Positions 25,662-33,905 of a stretch of 64,000 nucleotides of DNA are shown piece by piece. Each line of letters opens with the position of its first letter. Position 1 is the first letter of the stretch. The position numbers and the translations under genes were made by a program. Where the stretch lies: assembly GCF_000190755.2 (NCBI RefSeq), contig NZ_JH109152.1:310001-374000 (forward strand). Reading direction: 5' to 3'. This DNA comes from Methylobacter tundripaludum SV96 (GTDB taxonomy: Bacteria > Pseudomonadota > Gammaproteobacteria > Methylococcales > Methylomonadaceae). The notes under the pieces were generated by a model that had not been told where the DNA came from, made no database searches, and was given only the letters and a program-made list of their open reading frames with translations.

Positions 25662-27242
25662 TTACTGATCTTTTTTGCCGCGAATTAATGAGTTGGGATT
25701 TTGTTCCAGATAGTCGGTCAGTTGCTTGACCGAGCTTGCTGCCTGAGTAAGTTCCTGTAGCAATTGCTCCAGTTCGTAGTGGGTGGTAGAGCCGGGTTCC
25801 ATAATGCTTAATACCTGATGTGCCGAAGCCATGGTTTTGTCGGCGGTATCCAGGGTGCCTTGGGCGGTGACCAGCATGCTTGCCGCCGCTTTGGACGTGC
25901 CTTGTAAGGACTGCAGGGTTTTATTGGCTTCGGCCGTCAAGTCTTCCAGCGGCAATTTGGCCACTTTATCCATGATAATGTTCGCGGAATGGGTAAATTG
26001 ATCCAGGGAGCTGGCGGTGGTAGGGAATTCAGGATAAACGCTTTTATTGTCGCTTAACACAATCTTGCTTTTCGGGTGAAAATCAAGATCAACCAACAGT
26101 TGTCCGGTCAGCAGGCTGCCGGTTTGCAATTGTGCGCGCAGGCCTTTGTTGATCAGTTGCGCCATAACATCCTTATCGCTGATGTTGTTGTCGTTATTGA
26201 TTTCCTTGATGCGGTCCGGTTCCAGTTCCACGGTGACCGGAATGTGAATTTCAGCGGTCTTCTTGTCCAACTCCAGATTGATCTCGGTGACCTTGCCGAT
26301 TGGAATGCCGCGTATTTGCACCGGCGCGCCTACGGTTAAGCCGCGCACCGAGCCGTTAAAATACATGACGTATTTTAAGGTGTTTTGATAAACAACCTGG
26401 GTCGATAGAGTATAGGTATCGTACAGTGGAAAAAGGCTGTATTCAGGCTGGATATTTTCAATGGTGTCTTCGGCAGCCGCGCGAAAGGCGATGCCGCCGC
26501 TTAATAAGGAAATCAATGGCCCGGTTCTGACTTTAAAACCGTCGGCGCCGGCGGATAAATCGATGCCGCTGTCTATCCAGAAGCGGGTGTTTTTTCTGAC
26601 GAACTGGTCGTAGGGTTTGTTGATAAAAATGGTTAAGCGTATGGCATTGGCTTCGTCAGATAACTTGTGGCTGAGGACTTCGCCTACGGTTATGCCATGG
26701 AAATTGATCGGCGTTCCCGGTTTCATAGAACCCAGATTATTGGTTTCCAGAATGAAGTGCGTACCGTCGGCGTTGTTTTTTAACAAGGGCGGGGTAGTCA
26801 GTCCGGTAAAATGGTTTTCTTTGGAACCGTCGCCCGGTTTGATGGCGATATAAGGCCCGGAGAGCAGTGTGCCCAGCCCGGAAATTCCGCCCAGACCCAC
26901 CTGGGGCCGCACCACCCAGAAACTGGTGTTCTGGTTCAAATAACCGGCCGCAGTGCTGTTCATTTGCGCGGTAATCACAATGGTTTTTAAATCGTCACTG
27001 ATGGAGATAGCCGTGACTTTGCCGATTTCCACATTCAGGTATTTAATCTTGGTCTTATCCACTTCCAGGCCTTCAGCGGTAGGGAAGCTGATCGTGATAA
27101 CCGGGCCTTTTTCATTGTAGGATTTGGCGATTAGCCAGCCGCTGACCAGCAAGGCGATTAAGGGTAAAAACCACACCAGCGGCAATTCGGTTTTTTTATT
27201 GATGGTTACTTCCGAGGCATCAGGGTCGATAAAGTCATTCAT
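25662..27242 (-). CDS. pqiB: PqiB-type intermembrane transport protein with three MCE domains
   Basis: The 526-residue protein has an N-terminal inner-membrane anchor (LVWFLPLIALLVSGWLIA) and three MCE/MlaD repeats. Each is recognisable by a GLEVDKTKIKY- or GTPINFHGITVG-like strand: roughly residues 45-150, 160-260 and 285-400. A long alpha-helical C-terminus follows. PqiB assembles into a hexameric tunnel and needle that moves lipids between inner and outer membranes. Its length is close to E. coli PqiB. It lies between the second PqiA half (1-bp gap) and pqiC (1-bp gap), so the operon is translationally compact. Confidence 0.92.
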   Translation of the reverse strand: MNDFIDPDASEVTINKKTELPLVWFLPLIALLVSGWLIAKSYNEKGPVITISFPTAEGLEVDKTKIKYLNVEIGKVTAISISDDLKTIVITAQMNSTAAGYLNQNTSFWVVRPQVGLGGISGLGTLLSGPYIAIKPGDGSKENHFTGLTTPPLLKNNADGTHFILETNNLGSMKPGTPINFHGITVGEVLSHKLSDEANAIRLTIFINKPYDQFVRKNTRFWIDSGIDLSAGADGFKVRTGPLISLLSGGIAFRAAAEDTIENIQPEYSLFPLYDTYTLSTQVVYQNTLKYVMYFNGSVRGLTVGAPVQIRGIPIGKVTEINLELDKKTAEIHIPVTVELEPDRIKEINNDNNISDKDVMAQLINKGLRAQLQTGSLLTGQLLVDLDFHPKSKIVLSDNKSVYPEFPTTASSLDQFTHSANIIMDKVAKLPLEDLTAEANKTLQSLQGTSKAAASMLVTAQGTLDTADKTMASAHQVLSIMEPGSTTHYELEQLLQELTQAASSVKQLTDYLEQNPNSLIRGKKDQ

Positions 27243-27243
27243 G

Positions 27244-27855
27244 TTAGCGCTGGTTATCCCATATTAATCGTGGATCGAAATTTTTGGCGGCAAGCATGGT
27301 CAATACCACCACCGCAGCAAATGCTGTTGCCGCAGGTCCTGCGATAACCTGGGCCACACTGCCCATGTCAACCAAAGACACAAGAATTGAAATCATAAAA
27401 ATATCCAGCATCGACCAGCGGCCTACAAAAGCGATAATGCGGTATAGGATAGTCCATTTCTTGGCATGGGACTGCCAGCGATAATGAACGTTGAGCAATA
27501 ACAGGCTGATGCCCAACAATTTTAACAAAGGAACCAAAATACTGGCGACCAGAACCAGCATGGCTATGGGCACCATGTTACCGTTAATTAACGCAATAAT
27601 GCCGCCGATAATGGTGTGCGGCTCGCCGACGCCCAAGCGGGTGACGGTCATGATCGGAAAAATATTGGCAGGAATATACAAACAGAAGGCACTCAACAGC
27701 AACGCGGCGGTGCGTTGAAAACTATTGGGCAGCCGTGGATGCAAGAGGCCGCCGCATAATGGGCAAGGTCTGTTTTTGTCAGCCCGTTTCGATAAACAGC
27801 CGCAATCATGGCAACGGATAAAACCCTGAGCCAGGGCGGTCTTTTTGATTTTCAT
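27244..27855 (-). CDS. pqiA: PqiA-like membrane protein, second half-size copy
   Basis: The 203-residue protein has an N-terminal zinc ribbon (CHDCG, then CPLCGG) and four hydrophobic helices in PqiA order, including LLSAFCLYIPANIFPIMTV. E. coli PqiA is a single ~417-residue protein made of two such modules. Here each module is a separate gene and the two overlap by 4 bp. PqiA is the inner-membrane partner of PqiB. The short arrangement is common outside enterics. Confidence 0.9.
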   Translation of the reverse strand: MKIKKTALAQGFIRCHDCGCLSKRADKNRPCPLCGGLLHPRLPNSFQRTAALLLSAFCLYIPANIFPIMTVTRLGVGEPHTIIGGIIALINGNMVPIAMLVLVASILVPLLKLLGISLLLLNVHYRWQSHAKKWTILYRIIAFVGRWSMLDIFMISILVSLVDMGSVAQVIAGPAATAFAAVVVLTMLAAKNFDPRLIWDNQR

Positions 27856-28463
27856 TTTCTTAATTGCCCGATTTGCCGCCAGAATAGAACCTTATCCAGA
27901 CTGCTCGCCAGCATGCCGGTTACGATCAGCAAGGCCACGAATGCGTAAAGCCCAAAACCGAATTTAAGTTCAGATGTGGCGGCAAGTTTAACGCAGGCGA
28001 CAATAACTCCCAGCATATAAACTTCCAGCATCGCCCATTCATCCATGTGTTGCAACCAGCGCATCCAGCGCGCCAGATGCCGGCTAGGCTGGTTAAAATA
28101 AAGATGCGCGCTGATCAGCAAGGATAAAACAATGTTCAGTAGCGGAAACAAAATGCTGGATAAAAACACCAGCACCGCAACGCCCCACAGGTGTTCATCA
28201 AATAACGCAACCACGCCCGACCACAACGTACCGTCCTTAGCGCCGCCCAGCATTTTAATGCCGATCAACGGCATCAAATTGGCCGGAAAAATCAAGATCA
28301 ATCCGGCAATAGACAGCGCAAAAGTGCGTTCGATGCTTTGTTTGCGGGGCCGTTGCAGCAGGTAACCGCAACGGGGGCAGTGCGCCTTGTCGCCGATCAC
28401 TGGCTCAGCGGGGTTGAGCAATAAATCACACTCGGGGCAGGCGGTGAAGTTTGTTGGGTTCAT
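27852..28463 (-). CDS. pqiA: PqiA-like membrane protein, first half-size copy
   Basis: The 203-residue protein carries CPECD and CPRCG zinc-ribbon pairs, then four helices with the PqiA motif LIFPANLMPLIGIKMLGG. It is the first gene of the pqi operon and overlaps the next PqiA module by 4 bp. The two modules probably form a heterodimer equivalent to the two halves of one full PqiA. Confidence 0.9.
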   Translation of the reverse strand: MNPTNFTACPECDLLLNPAEPVIGDKAHCPRCGYLLQRPRKQSIERTFALSIAGLILIFPANLMPLIGIKMLGGAKDGTLWSGVVALFDEHLWGVAVLVFLSSILFPLLNIVLSLLISAHLYFNQPSRHLARWMRWLQHMDEWAMLEVYMLGVIVACVKLAATSELKFGFGLYAFVALLIVTGMLASSLDKVLFWRQIGQLRK

Positions 28464-28715
28464 TTTGTGGGGCTAATGTCTATTTGTGGTTGCTATTATC
28501 CTCGCTGATACGGCTATTGTCATTTGATCGTGTGGCGATTAGTGTAATCGTTTTAGAGTTCCGGGCATAAACAGCATGGTCTACCTTTCGCATATCGTGT
28601 TTGAGCCTTCTGTAGCCAACAATTTCCATTCCCAGGTTGCAATAGCGCGGAACTGTCGATAAAGTTCTACTAACTATTTCAATTTGATTCCATGTATCCA
28701 CCAGGAGGTATGCAC

Positions 28716-29492
28716 ATGAAAATCCATTTTTACGGTCTGGGTTTGTTAGCCGTATTGTTTTGTTTGTCGGCATCGGCGGCCGAGCTTAATCGGGCGTCTG
28801 TAGAGCAGCGACTTGCCAAGGCGGAAAAAGGTCACCCCGCGCAGTTGCGCCGGAAAGATCTTACCGGACTGGATTTATCCGGACTGGATTTCAGGAACGC
28901 CGACCTGTGGGGTGCGGATTTGCGCAACGCCAATTTAAGCAATAGCGATTTATCCGGCCTGAACCTGGATTTAACGGTGATGACCAAAATCAATCTTTCC
29001 GGGGCCAACCTGTCCAACGCCAGCATTTTTGGCGTACATATGGGCGGCGCTAACTTGAGCAACGCCAATCTCACCGGCAGCCGGTTTATTGCCAATTTGG
29101 ATCGCTCCAACCTTAGCCATGCCAATCTGTCCCACGCCAATTGGGGCGTCGATATGAAGAATCAGCCCATGGGTTTAATGCGGGTCAGCTTGAATAATGT
29201 CAATTTATCGGGTGCCAATCTGTCCGATGCCAACCTTAATCGCGCGTTGATGCGCCATGCCAATCTTTCAGGAAGCGTGCTGAAAAACACAGTGTTATTC
29301 GGCGTTGATCTTTCCGGAGCCGATTTAACCGATGCCGACTTATCGGGAGCGGATTTATCCGAAAGCAAATTGGAAGATGCCGATTTTACCGGCGCAAATC
29401 TGGCAGGCACCCGGTTTCGCGGCATCAAGGACAAATCGGTTTTGAAAGGATTGATTTCCAGTAAAAATCTTGAAGCGGCTATTTTTGAGTGA
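28716..29492 (+). CDS. Secreted pentapeptide-repeat protein
   Basis: The start at 28716 is preferred because AGGAGG lies 7 bp upstream and it gives a clean signal peptide (MKIHFYGLGLLAVLFCLSAS). The mature protein consists almost entirely of A(N/D)LSx pentapeptides (LSGLDLSGLDFRNADLWGAD and onward), forming about 35 tandem units that should fold as a right-handed quadrilateral beta-helix. No enzyme motif is present. It is exported, unlike the Qnr/MfpA DNA-gyrase protectors. It has its own unit, divergent from the pqi operon and convergent with the GGDEF-EAL gene. Confidence 0.88.
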   Translation: MKIHFYGLGLLAVLFCLSASAAELNRASVEQRLAKAEKGHPAQLRRKDLTGLDLSGLDFRNADLWGADLRNANLSNSDLSGLNLDLTVMTKINLSGANLSNASIFGVHMGGANLSNANLTGSRFIANLDRSNLSHANLSHANWGVDMKNQPMGLMRVSLNNVNLSGANLSDANLNRALMRHANLSGSVLKNTVLFGVDLSGADLTDADLSGADLSESKLEDADFTGANLAGTRFRGIKDKSVLKGLISSKNLEAAIFE

Positions 29493-29549
29493 TTGAATAG
29501 ATGTGCTAAGCAAAAAGGGCGATCGATCGGTCGCTCGCTCTTACACGGT

Positions 29550-31538
29550 TTATCCATTCTTATGTTGCCGCCTCAATAACTCAGCAAAATCCTCCGCCGG
29601 TACCGGTTTACTGGTGAAATAACCCTGATAGGCATCGCAGCCTTTCTTTCGTAAAAAGTCTAACTGTTCTTGTGTTTCTACACCTTCCGCCAGGACTTTA
29701 AAGCCCAGAATATGGCCCATCGCAATAATAGTGGCGGTGATTTCCATATCATCTTGAAGATGCGGAATATCGTCGATAAAGCTTTTATCGATTTTCAGCA
29801 CGTCTAAAGGGAAGCGTTTGAGATAGGCCAGCGACGAATAACCGGTACCGAAGTCGTCAATGGCAAGACGAATACCCTGAGCACGCAGGTTATTGAGCAC
29901 TTCCACCGCTTTATCCTGATTATCCATTAACCCGCTTTCGGTCATCTCCAATTCCAATTGTCCGGCCGGAAAACCGGTTTCGGCCAGTACTTCCGCGACC
30001 AGCGCGTTAATGTCGCAACGACGAAACTGTTGCGGCGATACATTGACCGCCAGGGTTAGCGGCAAAAAACCGTCTGCCAGCCAGCATTGACCTTGGCGAC
30101 AGGTTTCACGCAGCACCCATTCGCCAATGGCGAGAATCAGGCCGGTTTCTTCGGCAATGGGAATAAAATTAATCGGCGCGATAAGCCCTTCGGTTGGGCT
30201 TTGCCAGCGTACCAGCGCTTCGGCTCCGACGATCCGGCCGCTGGCAATATCTATTTGTGGTTGGTAAAAAACGCGTAATTCCTGCTGTTCAATGCCCCGG
30301 CGCAAGCGCCCTTCCAGTGCGATACGCTTGCGAACGGCAATGGTAAGCTCTTCGGAGAAATAGGCGAAGCAGCCGCGCCCGGCCTGTTTGGCCTCATACA
30401 TGGCGATATCGGCCTGTTCCATCAGGAGTTCCGGGTTATCGCCATGTTGGGGATACAGGCTGATGCCGATGCTGGCGCCAATCTGTACCTCATGGCCCGG
30501 CTCATGGTCGGTTTCATTGCTGCGGGGCAATTGAAACGGTCTGCTTAAATCGGCGACTATTTCTTCCGCCACCCGTGCGGCATCTTCCGGATGCGCAATA
30601 TCTTCCAACAGTACGATAAATTCATCGCCGCCCAGGCGCGCCACCATGTCCACGTCGCGCAGCCGCGACTGAATGCGGTCTGCGACTTGTTGCAGTAACT
30701 CATCCCCGGCAGAATGCCCCAGACTGTCATTAACGGCTTTAAAACGATCCAAATCGAGCATTAACAATGCCAGTTGCTTGCCGTCGCGCCGCTCCACATC
30801 AATGCCATGCTTCAGGCGTTCCAGCAGAAAGCGGCGGTTAGGCAGTTGCGTTAACGAATCCTGCGTTGCCAGTTGGTTGAGTTCGTCTTGCAGCCGGGCG
30901 CTGACCAGCGTAACCATAATAAGCAGCCGGGCAGTGCCGGTAATGAACAGCCACATCAAAAAAACTCTGTCCGGTTGCTCCGGGGACAGTATGTAGCTGC
31001 TTATAGCTGTCGGCCTCATGATGAGGGTGATCAGGCGGATAACATGAATAACGGTCTCAGCACCCAGAAATCCAATCAGGAGATTGGTTTCCATGGACAG
31101 CGTAACACTGCGTTGACGCACGATGTCGCGAATTGTAAATAAGCCTATCAGTATGATAAATGTCGACATGGTTATCTGCCGCGCCGATACGGATGGCCAG
31201 ACTTCCATGAACAGGTTGAGCAACGTCGCAGCCGGCAGGACGAACAAGGCAAATAACGACCAATGCTGTCGAAGCCCAAAAAAGCCGCGGATGCCTATCC
31301 AAACACAAACACCACCGGTAAGGATCAGTGAGTTGGCAATGACAATCGACACGATGTCGGGAATAACGTCCCGTAGACAGATACCCAGAAACCCGGTAAA
31401 AAATGCCATGCAGGCGGCAAGCCACCAGCCCGGTCCGGCAAGATTAGGGTGCCGACGAACCGTTACCGCAAAAGCAATGGCGAAAACCGCGTCGACGATG
31501 AGATAAGCCGTCAGGATTGTTAATAAATCAAACTTCAT
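29550..31538 (-). CDS. Membrane GGDEF-EAL c-di-GMP enzyme
   Basis: The 662-residue protein has about seven N-terminal helices (residues 1-215, starting LLTILTAYLIVDAVFAIAFA). They are followed by a GGDEF domain with an intact active site (ARLGGDEFIVLLED near 310) and an EAL domain with EALVRW, LEMTES, IDDFGTGYSSL and EGVET. Both c-di-GMP synthesis and breakdown are possible. The membrane bundle is a probable sensor without a recognised ligand motif. A broken TonB-receptor tail lies just upstream. Confidence 0.9.
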   Translation of the reverse strand: MKFDLLTILTAYLIVDAVFAIAFAVTVRRHPNLAGPGWWLAACMAFFTGFLGICLRDVIPDIVSIVIANSLILTGGVCVWIGIRGFFGLRQHWSLFALFVLPAATLLNLFMEVWPSVSARQITMSTFIILIGLFTIRDIVRQRSVTLSMETNLLIGFLGAETVIHVIRLITLIMRPTAISSYILSPEQPDRVFLMWLFITGTARLLIMVTLVSARLQDELNQLATQDSLTQLPNRRFLLERLKHGIDVERRDGKQLALLMLDLDRFKAVNDSLGHSAGDELLQQVADRIQSRLRDVDMVARLGGDEFIVLLEDIAHPEDAARVAEEIVADLSRPFQLPRSNETDHEPGHEVQIGASIGISLYPQHGDNPELLMEQADIAMYEAKQAGRGCFAYFSEELTIAVRKRIALEGRLRRGIEQQELRVFYQPQIDIASGRIVGAEALVRWQSPTEGLIAPINFIPIAEETGLILAIGEWVLRETCRQGQCWLADGFLPLTLAVNVSPQQFRRCDINALVAEVLAETGFPAGQLELEMTESGLMDNQDKAVEVLNNLRAQGIRLAIDDFGTGYSSLAYLKRFPLDVLKIDKSFIDDIPHLQDDMEITATIIAMGHILGFKVLAEGVETQEQLDFLRKKGCDAYQGYFTSKPVPAEDFAELLRRQHKNG

Positions 31539-31574
31539 CGATAAAATTATTTTCTAATATGCTTGATTTAGAGG

Positions 31575-31753
31575 CGTTATTTAGTGTGATTTTTTAAACG
31601 CTCTAAAAACCTGTGCGCAGCTCGAAGCGAAGCGGCGCGGAATTAAAATGATAAATCTCCGGGGTGCGGGCATCGGCGATTTTTTCGCCGCGTAAATACA
31701 CATCCGTTTGCAGCGTTAATGGGTATTTTAGCAAGGCATGGGTATGAGGGCAG
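31575..31753 (-). pseudogene. Duplicated 3' fragment of a TonB-dependent receptor gene
   Basis: The minus strand encodes ALLKYPLTLQTDVYLRGEKI, then ADARTPEIYHFN and a terminal FELRTGF. This closely matches the last ~45 residues of the receptor at 33.9-35.9 kb (ALLKYRLTSKTDAYLRGENI and GLRTGF). The similarity continues into the DNA just downstream of the stop. No upstream receptor sequence is left: the homology ends at the stop codon of the sensor cyclase gene at 31754. It is a relic, not a gene. Confidence 0.85.
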
Positions 31754-33661
31754 CTATAAAGCCGCTTCTGCATTAACCGGCCAGGCATCCGGTTGCGTCC
31801 ATTCGGTTTCGTCAGTTACCGCGAGCACGGCCTGATTGCGTCCCTGCTTCTTGGCGCGATACAGAGCCTCGTCTGCGGCCTTTATCAACATATCAGGCGA
31901 CAGCTTTTGCTCCGGAACAATAGCCGCTACACCGATGCTGGCGGTCACCCATCCGAATCCGGACATTTCGTGCGGCAATGCCAGCGATTGCAGTGCCTCG
32001 CAGATTTTCCATGCCATGTTGAGCGCGATGGCACCGTCGGTGGTCGGCGCAATGAAGACGAATTCCTCGCCGCCATAGCGAGCCACCAGATCGCCGGTAC
32101 GGCAGATGTTGGCAGACAAAACCTCGGCAATAATGCGCAGGCATTCGTCTCCTTTTTGATGACCGTAGTGATCGTTATATTTTTTGAACCAATCAACATC
32201 AAGTACCGCCAATGCCAGAGGTTGGCCCAAGCGTGCCGCACGACTCCACTCACTGAGCAGCTTTGCATCGAAACGGCGGCGGTTGGCGATACCGGTTAAC
32301 TCATCAGTGGTACTCAACGCTTCGAGTTTGCGATTAAGTAGTTGCAGTTCGTCGGTACGTTCCGCCACACGAATTTCCAGTAGATGTTCGGATGATTTCA
32401 GGTTTTCAACCAGGCGTTGTTGCGCTTCCAGCGCCTCTCTTTGGGCTTTTTCTTTTTCCCTGCGAATCACGTTAAACCGATCAGCCAGCGCAATAGCCAG
32501 CAGTAGCATTTCCAGGGCTGAACCAAACTGCAAAGCGTTCATGGTGAGGATATTGACAGGAAACACCCCCAAAGCCGCCAAAATGCCGATGATGCCGCCA
32601 AAACAAAATATGGCGAAAGCCCCCACAAAGAAGTAGGCGCTACGCTGGCGTTTGAAAGCGCAGTACAGGCCAATGCCTATAATCAATATCAGCATAATGC
32701 CGTAAAATTGCACGGCCGGTTCGATAAAGGTTTGGGGCGAAACGACGAATCCGATCGGCAAAAGAAGGAAACAGCCCACGAAATATTTTAGCAGTCGATC
32801 GAATTTCGGAATGACTTTCTCCGTGTTCAGCATCTTCCGTATAAAAATCAGCATGGCCGCGAGCGTGAGCGCATAGCCGGTGGCAGTGGATATGGTCGAC
32901 CACAGCGGCGAATTAGGCCACAGAAATTCTTTGACCAGCCCATTTTGCGCGGCCATGGAGAAGGCCATGCAGGTGACGAAGTTGACATACAGCAGATAAA
33001 TGACATCACGTAGCGCGATGAACAGCAGCAGGTTGAATAAAATCATCGCAGACGCCATACCGAAATACCATGCCTGCCCGATATAGTCATTGCGCTCGTA
33101 AGCATGAAAAGCCTGCGGCTCCCACAATCGGGAAGGCACAAGTATGGAACTCATGGAATCAAGCCTCAGGTAATACACTTGGTCGGAGTGTGCCGGCAGG
33201 GTCACGGGAAAAACAAAGAATCGATTCTTATAGGGGCGGGTTGTAAAGGGCATGAGGCTACCCGTGGTCAGGGACTGATAGGCCCCATCCGCGACCGGTT
33301 GATAAAACTGAACATTAGCAAGGCGTGCGTAGCCGATTTCTAACATCCGCTCAAGGGGGCGGTCGCCGGCGTTGCGTAAAGTCAGGCGCAACCAGTAGGC
33401 AGAACGGGTATAACCATAACTAAGCGCCGCTGCCGACGCGTGGTCGGTTTTGAAGCGGCTAGCCATGCCGGGCTCTTGCACGTCATTCAGCGTCAATGCC
33501 AGATTGGGATCTTCAAGAACGGCGAAATATTCGGTTAGTGAAACCGGGGTCGGAGTGAGTTGGCTTGCATCCAGTATCTTGTCCGCTGCAAAGACATTGG
33601 CTGTCAGCAAGGATAATCCAAGCAGGATAGGAAAAATTAAGCGCCTGTGCCTCTTGTTCAT
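31754..33661 (-). CDS. 7TMR-DISM sensor diguanylate cyclase
   Basis: The start at 33661 (MNKRHRRLIFPILLGLSLLT) gives a signal peptide; the longer frame to 33823 adds 54 non-conserved residues. Domains in order: a periplasmic 7TMR-DISMED2 domain (YGYTRSAYWLRLTLRNAG), seven transmembrane helices (from GMASAMILFNLLLFIALRDV), a coiled coil, and a C-terminal GGDEF domain with ARYGGEEFVFI. It should synthesise c-di-GMP in response to an extracellular, possibly carbohydrate, ligand. Its 3' end borders a duplicated TonB-receptor fragment and its 5' side borders the intact receptor, so the gene sits between two copies of the same sequence. Confidence 0.88.
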   Translation of the reverse strand: MNKRHRRLIFPILLGLSLLTANVFAADKILDASQLTPTPVSLTEYFAVLEDPNLALTLNDVQEPGMASRFKTDHASAAALSYGYTRSAYWLRLTLRNAGDRPLERMLEIGYARLANVQFYQPVADGAYQSLTTGSLMPFTTRPYKNRFFVFPVTLPAHSDQVYYLRLDSMSSILVPSRLWEPQAFHAYERNDYIGQAWYFGMASAMILFNLLLFIALRDVIYLLYVNFVTCMAFSMAAQNGLVKEFLWPNSPLWSTISTATGYALTLAAMLIFIRKMLNTEKVIPKFDRLLKYFVGCFLLLPIGFVVSPQTFIEPAVQFYGIMLILIIGIGLYCAFKRQRSAYFFVGAFAIFCFGGIIGILAALGVFPVNILTMNALQFGSALEMLLLAIALADRFNVIRREKEKAQREALEAQQRLVENLKSSEHLLEIRVAERTDELQLLNRKLEALSTTDELTGIANRRRFDAKLLSEWSRAARLGQPLALAVLDVDWFKKYNDHYGHQKGDECLRIIAEVLSANICRTGDLVARYGGEEFVFIAPTTDGAIALNMAWKICEALQSLALPHEMSGFGWVTASIGVAAIVPEQKLSPDMLIKAADEALYRAKKQGRNQAVLAVTDETEWTQPDAWPVNAEAAL

Positions 33662-33905
33662 TGAATCGTTATTGCGCAGGGCCGACAGATAGACAGAGAC
33701 CCTGGTGTCGGCACCCCTTTCGGTTTTGAATTCGATTGCTTCCAACACGTATAAATCTTGGTATTCACTAAATTCGTCATAAGTTATATCTAGCATTAAA
33801 TGTGCTTCGACCAAGAGCTGCAATCGAATGGTGGTCAGGCGTTATTTCCAGTCGTTATGATAAGTCACCGCTGTCATTATGTTTGTGACTGATTTCTTAA
33901 ATGCG

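Noticed and set aside
28480-28773. 97-codon minus-strand frame
   Set aside because: It overlaps the signal-peptide region of the pentapeptide-repeat gene on the opposite strand and has no recognisable features.
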